A stretch of DNA of 32,428 nt, taken from Candidatus Sulfopaludibacter sp. SbA3 (lineage in GTDB: Bacteria > Acidobacteriota > Terriglobia > 20CM-2-55-15). Numbering within the stretch: the first letter of the stretch is position 1; each line of letters begins with the position of its first letter. Both the position numbers and the translations under genes were made by a program. Where the stretch lies: NCBI GenBank assembly GCA_945865815.1, contig CAMBFR010000046.1, forward strand, positions 1 through 32,428. The letters run 5' to 3'. This document shows, piece by piece, positions 1 through 7,860 of the stretch. The notes under the pieces are model-generated. The model was not told where the DNA came from. It saw nothing but the letters and a program-made list of their open reading frames with translations, and made no database searches.

Positions 1-96
1 GATCTTCATGGCCCGCTCCCAAGCTCGGGCCGGATATAACGCCATCCGCTCTTAACCTCCAGTGCGGATGTGACGTTACGTCGACCCTGCCCTTCA
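1..96. other. Left edge, no gene seen
   Basis: No convincing coding region is visible here. A short inverted repeat (GGCCCG ... CGGGCC, about positions 14-35) is present without a T-run. The stretch lies on the outer side of an IS-like end (97-148), so it may be the inside of an insertion element or its remnant, but no transposase segment can be recognised. Confidence 0.3.
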
Positions 97-148
97 GACC
101 GGACATTTCATTTGCTACAGGCACCGGACAGATCATGTGCTACCGACA
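97..148. mobile_element. IS-like terminal repeats (IS21-type end), left copy
   Basis: Read on the minus strand from 148, the sequence begins TGTCGGTAGCA and holds two spaced copies of a TGTCCGGT motif separated by TGTAGCAAATGA. The same layout occurs at the right edge from 32283. Multiple short terminal repeats starting with TGT are typical of IS21-family ends. The family assignment comes from memory of such ends and is not proven. The element body would lie to the left, in or beyond 1-96, and no transposase is visible. The outer boundary of the repeat block is approximate. Confidence 0.55.
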
Positions 149-164
149 AATGCACGTATCGTAT

Positions 165-193
165 TTGACACCAACCGGTTTGGCAGATATAAA
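165..193 (+). promoter_or_regulatory. Strong sigma70-type promoter for the TonB receptor
   Basis: A perfect -35 TTGACA (165-170), a 17-base spacer and a -10 TATAAA (188-193) give a near-consensus promoter with transcription expected to start near 200. The spacer contains a perfect palindrome AACCGGTT (173-180), where a bound dimer would block polymerase. The -35 box is only 16 bases inside the IS-like end at 148. The leader to the ATG at 305 is about 105 bases. Confidence 0.7.
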
Positions 194-304
194 CAGGCGT
201 TTAAAGGAACCAGCGAACTGATTTTGGATCATGTTCAGGTCGTGAGCGGCATCGGTCATTGACTGGCCGCCATGCACAGTCGAGTCAATGGAGGAGAATC
301 TACA

Positions 305-3300
305 ATGAGCGGAACGAAACGACGAATTATTCACACTGTCCTGGCAGCTGCCGTCATGTGTCTGGTCCTCACCGGGCTGGAGACCGCTGTCTGGGCGCAA
401 GGGACCGCACAGGTCAGCGGGGCAGTGACGGATCAAAGCGGGGCCGTGCTGCCGGGTGTGGAGATCACGCTGACGCAAACAGCCACTGGTCAGGTCCGGA
501 CGATAATCTCGAACGAGGTCGGCTCGTATGTCGTCGCGAACCTGCCCATCGGGCCCTACCGGATAGAAGCGACCCTGCCTGGATTCCGGACGTTCGTCCA
601 GACAGGCCTCGTCCTGGCGATCGGCGCCAACATTGTGGTCAACGTGGCTCTGGAAGTCGGACAGGTCGCCGAAACGGTGGAAGTCCAGTCGGATGCCATA
701 GCGGTCGAGACGCGGACTACAAGCATTGGCCAGTTGATGGACAACGTTCGCATACTCGAGTTGCCATTGAACGGGCGGGACGTGTCGAGTTTGATCCTGC
801 TCACAGCATCCGCGGTGCAGGGCGGCGACAGCTACACGATGGGAGCGCGGGGGTACGCACAGACCGTCATCTCCGTCGGCGGGGGCATGGGGGCCGGCAC
901 GACGTACCTGCTGGACGGCGGCGGCCACAACGATCCGTACACAGGCCTGGGCATAACGATGCCCTTTCCCGATGCGTTGCAGGAGTTCAAGGTGGAGACC
1001 AGCGCGATGCCGGCCTCGGTAGGACACCACTCCGCGGCGGCCGTGAACGGCGTCACTAAGTCTGGAACGAACCAGTTTCACGGCTCGCTCTTCGAATTCT
1101 TCCGCAACGGTAAACTGAACGCTCGTAACTTTTTTGCCCGTGCAGACGACACGCTGAAGCGTAACCAGTTCGGCGGCACGATCGGTGGACCACTCGTCGA
1201 GAACAAGCTCTTCTTTTTCGCGGCGCACCAAACGACGAAACAAAGCTCCGCGAGGAGCGACTTTTTCGAGTACGTTCCCACGCCGGCCATGATGGCCGGC
1301 GACTTCAGAACGTTTATGGCTCCGGAGTGCAACGCGGGGCGGGCTCAAGCGGCGCTGCGCGCCCCGTTTGGGACGAATGGAGCGGCGGCTAATACCGTCA
1401 ATCCCGCAGACTGGGCAAGGCTCGTTTCTCCCGCCGCGAGGAACGTCATGGCGCGAATGCCCGCCGCGCAAACCGAGTGCGGTATTGTCCGCTACGGCTC
1501 GACACAGAACGATAACAACTACCTGTCCCTGGGCCGGGTGGACTATCAGGTCGACACCACCCATACCGTGTTCGCCCGCTACCTGGATTCCATTGTCGAC
1601 AATCCGGATGACCTGGACCCAACCAATGTCCTGACGATGCAACGGTCGGGACTGGACAGCCACATCTATTCGGCAACAGCAGGCAGCACCTATCTGTTCG
1701 GCAGCAACGTCGTGAACTCGTTCCGGGCGTTCGCCAGCCGGATTACAAACCAGGCGGTGCCGCCCGAGTATTTCGACCTGGGACAGGTCGGGGTGAAGAA
1801 CATTTACAGCGTGGTCCCCGGCTTTGTGCTCCTCACCGTGACAGGCGGCAACGGTTTCACGGTAGGGAGCGGCGCTACGATCCGCACGACCTATAACTCG
1901 ATGACCTACGGTTTCAACGACGATGTCAGCTGGGTGCGCGGTACGCACCAGCTCGGAATCGGCGGGCAGTATATCCGCACCCACTCGAACAACCTGCTGG
2001 GTCTCAGCCGGAACCCCCGTCCGACTTTCAACGGGCAGGTGACGGGCCGTGGTCTTGCGGACTTCCTGCTGGGAAATATGTCGAGCATGATTCAGGGCGC
2101 GACCGGACAGGACTACAAGCGGCAGCACTACGTGGGTCTCTATTTGCAGGACTCCTGGCGGGCGAGCCAGGGCCTGACTCTCAATATGGGCATCCGGTGG
2201 GAACCCTTCCTGCCGCCGTCCAACAGGCGCGGCTACCTGTCCACGTTTGATGAAGACTTGTTTTCGAGGCGCGTGAAGAGCACTCAATTTCCGAACGCTC
2301 CGGCGGGCCTGCAGTTTCCGGGTGATCCCCTCGTACCCAACACGAAGTTCAGCGAAAACCGCTATGCCAACTTTGCGCCACGATTCGGCCTGGCGTGGGA
2401 TCCGCTGGGCGACGGCCGCATGAGTATTCGGGCCGCATACGGCATTTTCTACGAGCTGCCGTACTTCCAGAAATCCGGTGTGATGGCGGTCGCGGCGCCC
2501 TGGGCCGGTCAGCTCTCACTCGAGAGTCCAACCGGTGGCTTTGACGATCCATGGCGGGATGTTCCCGGCGGCAATCCGTTCCCCGTGAACCTCAGTAACC
2601 CGTTCTTCCCGCGCAGCGGCACTCACCCCAGTTTTCCGAGGGCGGCCGCGAATCCGTACGTGAACCAGTGGAACCTCAGCATCCAGCAGCAGCTGGCGCG
2701 CGACTGGATGGTCTCGGCCAACTACCTGGGCACGAGCACGATTCACCTCTGGTCCAGCACCGAACGCAATCCCGTGATGATTCTACCGGCCGGAGCCGAC
2801 GGCAGTTGCATGATCAACGGCGCGCGGCACAATCCGTGCAACTCGGTGAGCAATTACGAGGCAAGGCGTAAGTTCACACTGGAGAATCCGGCGGAAGGCC
2901 AGTTCCTGGGCGTCATGCCGACGCTCGACGACGGCGCGACGTCCAGTTATCACGGGATGGTTCTCACGTTGCAGCGCCGGACTGCGAACTCGACAATCCA
3001 GGGAAACTACACCTGGTCGCACTGTATTGGAACCGACGAACTGGTTCACCTTGGAATTCCCGCCAACTACCGCTACGCGGCCCAGGGGCGGGACTACTAC
3101 AGTGGCGACTGCAGCCAGGACCGGCGCCAGAGTTTCCGGCTTTCGACCGTAAACAGTTTGCCGGGATTCTCCAATCGGGCCGTGAATACGATATTTGGCA
3201 ATTGGCGCGTGTCCGGCATCGTCAGGATCGAGGCGGGTGGCCGGCTCACCCTGGCGTCGGGCCGAGATACGTCATTGACGAATTCCCTCGGCGGAGACCG

Positions 3301-3643
3301 GCCGGATCAAATCCTTGCGGACGCCTACGCAACCAACCGGGATGCCAACAAGTTCCAGTGGCTCAACCGCGACGCTTTCGTGCGTCCACCGGACGGCCGG
3401 TTCGGCAATTCAGGTTTTAATGCGTACGAAGGCCCGGGAAACTTCACGATCGATATGGGATTGACGCGTACGATTAATGTTCGGGAGGGACACGCGATCG
3501 AGTTTCGCGCCGAAGCGTTCAATGTGCTCAATCACGTCAATCTCCTTAACCCGACTACGAACGTCAGCAATACCAACTTCGGCCTGGTCACCAATGCCGG
3601 AGATCCACGCATCATCCAGCTTGCCCTGAAATACGTATTCTAA
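305..3643 (+). CDS. TonB-dependent receptor with N-terminal carboxypeptidase-regulatory domain
   Basis: A 1112-residue outer-membrane receptor of the Oar-like type common in Acidobacteriota, likely for uptake of large or complex substrates; the ligand cannot be read from sequence. The start at 305 is preferred over an in-frame ATG at 272 because GGAGGAGA (290-297) lies 7 bases upstream and it yields a clean signal peptide (hydrophobic stretch ending AVWA, residue 31). Residues about 35-115 form a carboxypeptidase-regulatory-like beta-sandwich (SGAVTDQSGAVLPGV). About 125-240 resembles the plug (ELPLNGRDVSSL), and the rest is a beta-barrel ending in an aromatic residue (LALKYVF), as expected for BAM-dependent insertion. 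No TonB/ExbBD genes are in the window. It stands alone, with its own promoter and a hairpin after the stop. Confidence 0.93.
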   Translation: MSGTKRRIIHTVLAAAVMCLVLTGLETAVWAQGTAQVSGAVTDQSGAVLPGVEITLTQTATGQVRTIISNEVGSYVVANLPIGPYRIEATLPGFRTFVQTGLVLAIGANIVVNVALEVGQVAETVEVQSDAIAVETRTTSIGQLMDNVRILELPLNGRDVSSLILLTASAVQGGDSYTMGARGYAQTVISVGGGMGAGTTYLLDGGGHNDPYTGLGITMPFPDALQEFKVETSAMPASVGHHSAAAVNGVTKSGTNQFHGSLFEFFRNGKLNARNFFARADDTLKRNQFGGTIGGPLVENKLFFFAAHQTTKQSSARSDFFEYVPTPAMMAGDFRTFMAPECNAGRAQAALRAPFGTNGAAANTVNPADWARLVSPAARNVMARMPAAQTECGIVRYGSTQNDNNYLSLGRVDYQVDTTHTVFARYLDSIVDNPDDLDPTNVLTMQRSGLDSHIYSATAGSTYLFGSNVVNSFRAFASRITNQAVPPEYFDLGQVGVKNIYSVVPGFVLLTVTGGNGFTVGSGATIRTTYNSMTYGFNDDVSWVRGTHQLGIGGQYIRTHSNNLLGLSRNPRPTFNGQVTGRGLADFLLGNMSSMIQGATGQDYKRQHYVGLYLQDSWRASQGLTLNMGIRWEPFLPPSNRRGYLSTFDEDLFSRRVKSTQFPNAPAGLQFPGDPLVPNTKFSENRYANFAPRFGLAWDPLGDGRMSIRAAYGIFYELPYFQKSGVMAVAAPWAGQLSLESPTGGFDDPWRDVPGGNPFPVNLSNPFFPRSGTHPSFPRAAANPYVNQWNLSIQQQLARDWMVSANYLGTSTIHLWSSTERNPVMILPAGADGSCMINGARHNPCNSVSNYEARRKFTLENPAEGQFLGVMPTLDDGATSSYHGMVLTLQRRTANSTIQGNYTWSHCIGTDELVHLGIPANYRYAAQGRDYYSGDCSQDRRQSFRLSTVNSLPGFSNRAVNTIFGNWRVSGIVRIEAGGRLTLASGRDTSLTNSLGGDRPDQILADAYATNRDANKFQWLNRDAFVRPPDGRFGNSGFNAYEGPGNFTIDMGLTRTINVREGHAIEFRAEAFNVLNHVNLLNPTTNVSNTNFGLVTNAGDPRIIQLALKYVF

Positions 3644-3656
3644 CGGAGCGGACAGA

Positions 3657-3687
3657 CCGGCGGCGCCACCTCAGCGTGTGCCGCCGG
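3657..3687 (+). terminator. Hairpin after the TonB receptor gene
   Basis: An 8-bp perfect stem CCGGCGGC (3657-3664) and GCCGCCGG (3680-3687) with a 15-base loop lies 14 bases after the stop codon. No T-run follows, so it may be a stabilising hairpin or a weak terminator. Confidence 0.45.
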
Positions 3688-3696
3688 TCGTTCGAG

Positions 3697-3728
3697 CCCT
3701 GCCCGGCCCTGCCCGGCCCTGCCCGGCC
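3697..3728. repeat. Three tandem copies of a 10-base unit
   Basis: CCCTGCCCGG is repeated three times exactly (3697-3706, 3707-3716, 3717-3726) plus two further bases, in the gap before trxB. Slippage could change the copy number. No function is evident. Confidence 0.9.
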
Positions 3729-3796
3729 GCTCCATGCGATGAGCCCGCCACCCGTGTGGTACCTTATATTTTCCTCAGCAGATCGGAGCAGAATTC

Positions 3797-4714
3797 ATGC
3801 GAAACATGGTCATTATCGGGTCCGGGCCGGCGGGCCTTACCGCCGCGGTTTATGCAGCGCGAGCCAATCTTCAGCCCATGCTGATCGAAGGCAAGGAGCC
3901 GGGCGGTCAATTGACGCTGACAACTCTGGTGGAGAATTATCCGGGATTCCCGGAAGGGATCATGGGCCCGAAGCTCATGGAAGACATGCGTAAGCAGGCC
4001 GAGCACTTCGGGGCTGAAATTGTTAACGGATACGTTCACGCCGTGAAGCTCCAGGAAAAGCCATTCCGCGTCTGCTACGGCGATCAGGAAGTGGAAGCGA
4101 AAACTGTTGTTATTTCCACCGGTTCGTCGGCAAAGCTGATCGGAATCAAGAGTGAACTGGAGTTGATGGGGCATGGCGTATCCACATGCGCAACATGCGA
4201 TGGATTTTTCTTCCGTGGCAAGGAGATCGCGGTCGTTGGCGGCGGGGATTCCGCAATGGAAGAAGCGACGTTCCTGACAAAGTTTGCGACCAGGGTTAGC
4301 CTGATCCATCGCCGCGACACGCTGCGGGCATCGAAGATCATGCAGGAACGGGCCGTCGCCAATCCAAAAATTCAGTTTGTCTGGAACACGGCGGTCGAGG
4401 AAGTGCTTGGCGACAAGGCGACGGGTGTGAAGGGACTACGCCTGAGGAACATCAAGACCGAGGACACTTCGGTTCTGAACGTTGACGGCCTGTTCGTAGC
4501 CATCGGCCACAATCCCAACACTGAAATTTTCCGCGGCCAGATCGACCTTGACGAGCGCGGCTACATCAAGACGCAGCCTTCTTCCACGCGGACGAACATT
4601 CCAGGTGTGTTCGCCTGTGGCGACGTCCAGGATCCCGTTTTCAGGCAGGCGATTACCGCCGCCGGCACCGGTTGTATGTCCGCCATAGAGGCCGAGAGGT
4701 GGCTGGAGCACTAG
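3797..4714 (+). CDS. trxB: Thioredoxin-disulfide reductase
   Basis: A 305-residue flavoprotein, normal length for low-molecular-weight thioredoxin reductase, which passes electrons from NADPH through FAD to thioredoxin in the cytoplasm. Visible signatures are the N-terminal FAD motif GSGPAG (residues 8-13), PGGQL, the redox-active pair CATC (C131, C134), the NADPH-binding VVGGGDSAMEEA (about 148-159) and the second FAD motif FACGDVQD near the C-terminus. A GGAG lies 8 bases before the ATG. A DUF2203 gene starts 10 bases after its stop and folB follows, so it probably heads a small operon. Confidence 0.95.
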   Translation: MRNMVIIGSGPAGLTAAVYAARANLQPMLIEGKEPGGQLTLTTLVENYPGFPEGIMGPKLMEDMRKQAEHFGAEIVNGYVHAVKLQEKPFRVCYGDQEVEAKTVVISTGSSAKLIGIKSELELMGHGVSTCATCDGFFFRGKEIAVVGGGDSAMEEATFLTKFATRVSLIHRRDTLRASKIMQERAVANPKIQFVWNTAVEEVLGDKATGVKGLRLRNIKTEDTSVLNVDGLFVAIGHNPNTEIFRGQIDLDERGYIKTQPSSTRTNIPGVFACGDVQDPVFRQAITAAGTGCMSAIEAERWLEH

Positions 4715-4724
4715 GCCGGATCCA

Positions 4725-5129
4725 ATGAGTGAGCAAACCTACGAGAAGCTCTTCACGCTTGCTGAAGCGAATACTCTCCTTCCGAGATTGAGAACGGTCC
4801 TGGAGGACGTTGCCGAGGTCTGGGGCCGAATGAAGGCGCTCCACCCCGAGATACAGAAAGCCCGCGACAGCGCTCCATTCGATGGCTACAGCCCCTACGG
4901 CGTCGAGTACGTCGAGTGCGTGGCGCGCCTCATGTTTCTCATTCATCAGATCAAGGAGATGGGCGTGGTGCTGAAGGACGTGGACAGGGGGCTGTGCGAT
5001 TTTCCGTATATGCGCGATGGCCGCGTCGTGTATCTGTGCTGGCACCTGGGTGAAGATAAGATCGAATACTGGCACGATATCGAATCCGGATTCGACGGCC
5101 GCGAGCCGCTGGACAGCCGCGATAAGTAG
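4725..5129 (+). CDS. DUF2203 family protein
   Basis: A 134-residue soluble protein recognised as DUF2203 from FTLAEANTLLPRLR near the N-terminus and the C-terminal GVVLKDVDRGLCDFP, then DGRVVYLCWHLGEDKIEYWHD with a GFDGREPL tail. The family has no established function. The N-terminal third is predicted helical and could self-associate. It lies 10 bases after trxB and 18 bases before folB on the same strand, which suggests co-transcription. No signal peptide or membrane segment is seen. Confidence 0.85.
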   Translation: MSEQTYEKLFTLAEANTLLPRLRTVLEDVAEVWGRMKALHPEIQKARDSAPFDGYSPYGVEYVECVARLMFLIHQIKEMGVVLKDVDRGLCDFPYMRDGRVVYLCWHLGEDKIEYWHDIESGFDGREPLDSRDK

Positions 5130-5147
5130 CATCTCTAAGGCATCTGT

Positions 5148-5504
5148 ATGGACAAGATCCTCATTTCTGAAATCGACTGTGTAGCCGCAATCGGGGTCAC
5201 GTCTGAAGAGCGGACCATGAAACAGCGGCTTTCGATCGATATCGAGTTGTCCGTCGACGCGGCGCACCCGGCCCAGAGTGATTCGCTCCGGGACGCCCTG
5301 GACTACTCCCGGGTTGCCAGCGCCGTCCAGGAGGTCTGCCGCAGCCGGGACTTCCACCTGATCGAGACTCTGGCCGAGCGGATTGCCGCCCGGATTCTGT
5401 CCGATTTTTCCACCGGGCAGGTGCGGGTCCTTGTGCGTAAACTCTCGCCCGTGCTGGAACCTCGAGTGAAATGCGTATCAATAGAGATCGTGCGTTCCCG
5501 GTGA
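5148..5504 (+). CDS. folB: Dihydroneopterin aldolase
   Basis: A 118-residue FolB, normal length for the family. FolB converts 7,8-dihydroneopterin to 6-hydroxymethyl-7,8-dihydropterin and glycolaldehyde in folate synthesis. Family features visible are the N-terminal ILISEIDCVAAIGVTSEER (the conserved Glu after the IGV segment), DALDYSRVA with the pterin-pocket tyrosine, the HLIETLAERIA helix and the closing VRVLVRKLSPVL. It follows the DUF2203 gene closely. The next gene on this strand is a radical SAM enzyme whose archaeal relative was once assigned to methylation of the FolB product, so the adjacency deserves attention. No other fol gene is in the window. Confidence 0.92.
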   Translation: MDKILISEIDCVAAIGVTSEERTMKQRLSIDIELSVDAAHPAQSDSLRDALDYSRVASAVQEVCRSRDFHLIETLAERIAARILSDFSTGQVRVLVRKLSPVLEPRVKCVSIEIVRSR

Positions 5505-5573
5505 TCCTGGGGTGATACTTACCGAGACCGTCCGTAATCCTTAGGAAACCCAAGTAGTTGCCGAAAATTTCTG

Positions 5574-5603
5574 TTGAGATCCCAAACACAACTGAGCTAT
5601 CCT
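5574..5603 (+). promoter_or_regulatory. Possible promoter for the radical SAM gene
   Basis: TTGAGA (5574-5579), an 18-base spacer and TATCCT (5598-5603) lie in the 189-base gap between folB and the radical SAM start. The fit to consensus is moderate, so the gene may have its own promoter or read through from folB. Confidence 0.35.
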
Positions 5604-5652
5604 CACACTCCGTTTTTAGTCTGGATCTTTTGGTCTTCATCAAAAAGCGCCA

Positions 5653-5681
5653 GTTTCACCAGGATCCGGTTTCACCAGGAT
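5653..5681 (+). repeat. 13-base direct repeat just before the radical SAM ribosome site
   Basis: GTTTCACCAGGAT occurs at 5653-5665 and again at 5669-5681, separated by three bases. It ends immediately before the AAGGAGG ribosome binding site (5682-5688). It may be a slippage product or a binding site in the leader. Confidence 0.85.
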
Positions 5682-5693
5682 AAGGAGGCATCT

Positions 5694-7814
5694 TTGTCTA
5701 CGACTCAAGAATCGGTCGAAACACCGCAAACCGACTACACCGTCCGAAACAAATTCAAAGCCAAGCTGAGCACACGTATTATCAAGTACGTCGATGCGGC
5801 GGTCTGCTCCAGCGCCGGCGTGGCGTTCGACACGATCCAATACTTCAACAAGTTCAATCCAAACCCTTCTTTCACTCCGAAGTGGTCTGAGAAACCCTTG
5901 CTGAAATCCTGGCAAAAGACGAAACCGACTCTCGGTTTTCCCCGGCAGACCGATTCGCTCTGCCCGGAGTGCGTCAAGGAAGCCCGCGAAAAGATCTTCA
6001 GCGGCACAACCGAGTGGACCGAACTGCTCCACGAGAAAGTCGGCGAAGTTAAAGCCAGCATCATCGAGCGGGACGGCCAGGTCTGGATGGTCAAGGATTG
6101 TCCCGAGCATGGACATTTTGAAGACATCATGGCCGTCGACGTGAAGTTCCTGGAATGGATCGAGAAGAACTTTCCCGGCCGCGACATTCCGGCGCACAAC
6201 GATGCCGACCTGCACAACCACGGCAGCAGCACGATCAAGCATGGCCGCGGCTCCGTCCTGACGGTCGATCTGACGAACCGCTGCAACATGATGTGCGATC
6301 CCTGCTTCATGGATGCCAACCAGGTTGGCTACGTTCATGAACTGACGTGGGAAGAGATCAAGGAAATCATGGACAACGCCATGAAGATCAAACCGCGCCG
6401 GCAGATGTCGATCCAGTTTTCGGGTGGAGAGCCGACCGTGTCGCCGTACTTCATCGATGCCGTTGCTTATGCCCGCAAGCTCGGATTCCAGAGCGTGCAG
6501 GCCGCGACGAACGGAATCGAGTTCGCACAGAACCCGGAATTCGCCAAGAAGGCGGCCGAAGCAGGTCTCCGTTACGCGTACCTTCAATTCGACGGCATCG
6601 GAAACGATGCGAACAGCCATCGCCAGATCGGCAACCTGTTCGACGTGAAGCTTCGCGCCATTAACAACCTGCATGCCGCAGGCGTGGAGATCATCCTGGT
6701 GGTCACGCTGGTGAACAGCGTCAACAATGACCAGGTCGGTTCGATCCTGCGCTTCGCGATGGACAATCCGAAGAAGGTTGCATTTATCGCCTTCCAGCCG
6801 GTTTCGTTTACAGGCCGCGACGAAGACATCACGCCGGAACGCCGCCTCCGCCAGCGTTATACGTTGTCGCACCTGGCCAACGACGTCAGGGACCAGGTCG
6901 GGATCACCGAACCGACGCGCGATTGGTTTCCGCTCTCATTGATGGGCGCCTTCGCCGATTTCGCGGATCTCGTTCACGGTCCGGGCGCGGACTGGGGCCA
7001 GGTAAGCTGCGGCTGCCATCCCAATTGCGGTGTTGGCACGGCTCTGATGATCAACAAGGAAACCAAGGAATTCGCGCCGGTTCCGCAGTTCCTGAACATT
7101 CCTGGCCTCGTCAGCGATATGCAGCAGGTCACCGACGCCGGCCGCGGCAAGTGGTTCTCGAATTCGATGATGGGCCTGGCACTCCTGAAGAACTACAACC
7201 CGTTCGGCGGACCCCCGAGCCTCCGGCTGTGGGACATTCTCAGGAAGTTCGACAAGTCGTTCGGACTTTCCGGCAAGAGCTATGGAAAGGTGACGAGCGA
7301 CCGCAGCAAGCAAGACATCGAGAAACGGCGAAGCGACCCCTGGAACTTCCTGTTCGTTGCCGGTATGTGGTTCCAGGATCTGTTCAACTACGATTTCCGC
7401 CGCACCGAGATGTGCATCATTCCTTATGCAACGCAGCTCGGCGAGATCTCCTTCTGCGCCTACAACACCGGTATCGGCTGGCGGAAGATCATCGAGAACA
7501 TGTACAAGACCGCCAGCGTCGCAGAGTGGAACAAAGTACACGGCAAGCACGCGGTTTATGCCGGCGGCAAGGAAGTTCCGCTCACGAGCTTCGAGCATAG
7601 TCTCGTTATCAATGCGCAGGATGCGGCTCGCGTTCGGGAGAAGGGCGCCGAGCCCGAAACCGCTGCTGAAGAGGAGATACTGGCGCGTCAGGCGGCGCGG
7701 ACCCGGGAAGCCACAAAGATGAAGCAGATGATGGATGAGTTAACGTTTGGTAAGAACCTTGGCTCGAGCGAAGCGGCTGAGCTGGTCAAGATCGAACTGG
7801 CTGCAAGAAAGTAG
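5694..7814 (+). CDS. Radical SAM enzyme, Tes/MSS (COG1964) type; candidate membrane-spanning lipid synthase
   Basis: A 706-residue protein. The TTG at 5694 is chosen because AAGGAGG (5682-5688) sits 5 bases upstream; the in-frame ATG at 5574 lacks such a site. Cysteine sets in order are C90/C93 (CPEC) and C136 (CPEHG), a rubredoxin-like N-terminal site; C197/C201/C204, the CxxxCxxC radical SAM cluster, followed by GGEP (244-247); C439/C441/C445 (CGCHPNC); and C574/C588. This layout matches archaeal tetraether lipid synthase (MJ0619) and the bacterial MSS proteins linked to iso-diabolic acid in Acidobacteriota. By analogy it would join two lipid tails carbon to carbon. An alternative is pterin methylation, the older proposal for MJ0619, which the folB neighbour keeps open. 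A charged helical tail runs from about 640 to 706. The specific substrate is inference. Confidence 0.85.
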   Translation: MSTTQESVETPQTDYTVRNKFKAKLSTRIIKYVDAAVCSSAGVAFDTIQYFNKFNPNPSFTPKWSEKPLLKSWQKTKPTLGFPRQTDSLCPECVKEAREKIFSGTTEWTELLHEKVGEVKASIIERDGQVWMVKDCPEHGHFEDIMAVDVKFLEWIEKNFPGRDIPAHNDADLHNHGSSTIKHGRGSVLTVDLTNRCNMMCDPCFMDANQVGYVHELTWEEIKEIMDNAMKIKPRRQMSIQFSGGEPTVSPYFIDAVAYARKLGFQSVQAATNGIEFAQNPEFAKKAAEAGLRYAYLQFDGIGNDANSHRQIGNLFDVKLRAINNLHAAGVEIILVVTLVNSVNNDQVGSILRFAMDNPKKVAFIAFQPVSFTGRDEDITPERRLRQRYTLSHLANDVRDQVGITEPTRDWFPLSLMGAFADFADLVHGPGADWGQVSCGCHPNCGVGTALMINKETKEFAPVPQFLNIPGLVSDMQQVTDAGRGKWFSNSMMGLALLKNYNPFGGPPSLRLWDILRKFDKSFGLSGKSYGKVTSDRSKQDIEKRRSDPWNFLFVAGMWFQDLFNYDFRRTEMCIIPYATQLGEISFCAYNTGIGWRKIIENMYKTASVAEWNKVHGKHAVYAGGKEVPLTSFEHSLVINAQDAARVREKGAEPETAAEEEILARQAARTREATKMKQMMDELTFGKNLGSSEAAELVKIELAARK

Positions 7815-7825
7815 TTCTGTGGACG

Positions 7826-7854
7826 GTGAACGCGGACTTCATGTCCGCGTTCAC
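7826..7854. terminator. Bidirectional hairpin between convergent genes
   Basis: A perfect 12-bp stem (GTGAACGCGGAC and its complement) with a 5-base loop sits between the radical SAM stop and the 3' end of the minus-strand SufT-like gene. There is no long T-run on either side, but its place between convergent genes fits termination in both directions. Confidence 0.7.
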
Positions 7855-7860
7855 GTTCTA

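Noticed and set aside
140-2287. A 715-codon open frame on the minus strand
   Set aside because: It is antisense to the TonB receptor, has no recognisable domain or ribosome site, and follows codon-position bias of the real plus-strand gene.
3697-3728. Short tandem repeat considered as CRISPR-like
   Set aside because: Units are 10 bases with no spacers; it is a simple tandem repeat. No CRISPR array is present in the window.
5640-6872. A 410-codon open frame on the minus strand
   Set aside because: It is the antisense shadow of the radical SAM gene, which has clear cysteine motifs and a strong ribosome site.
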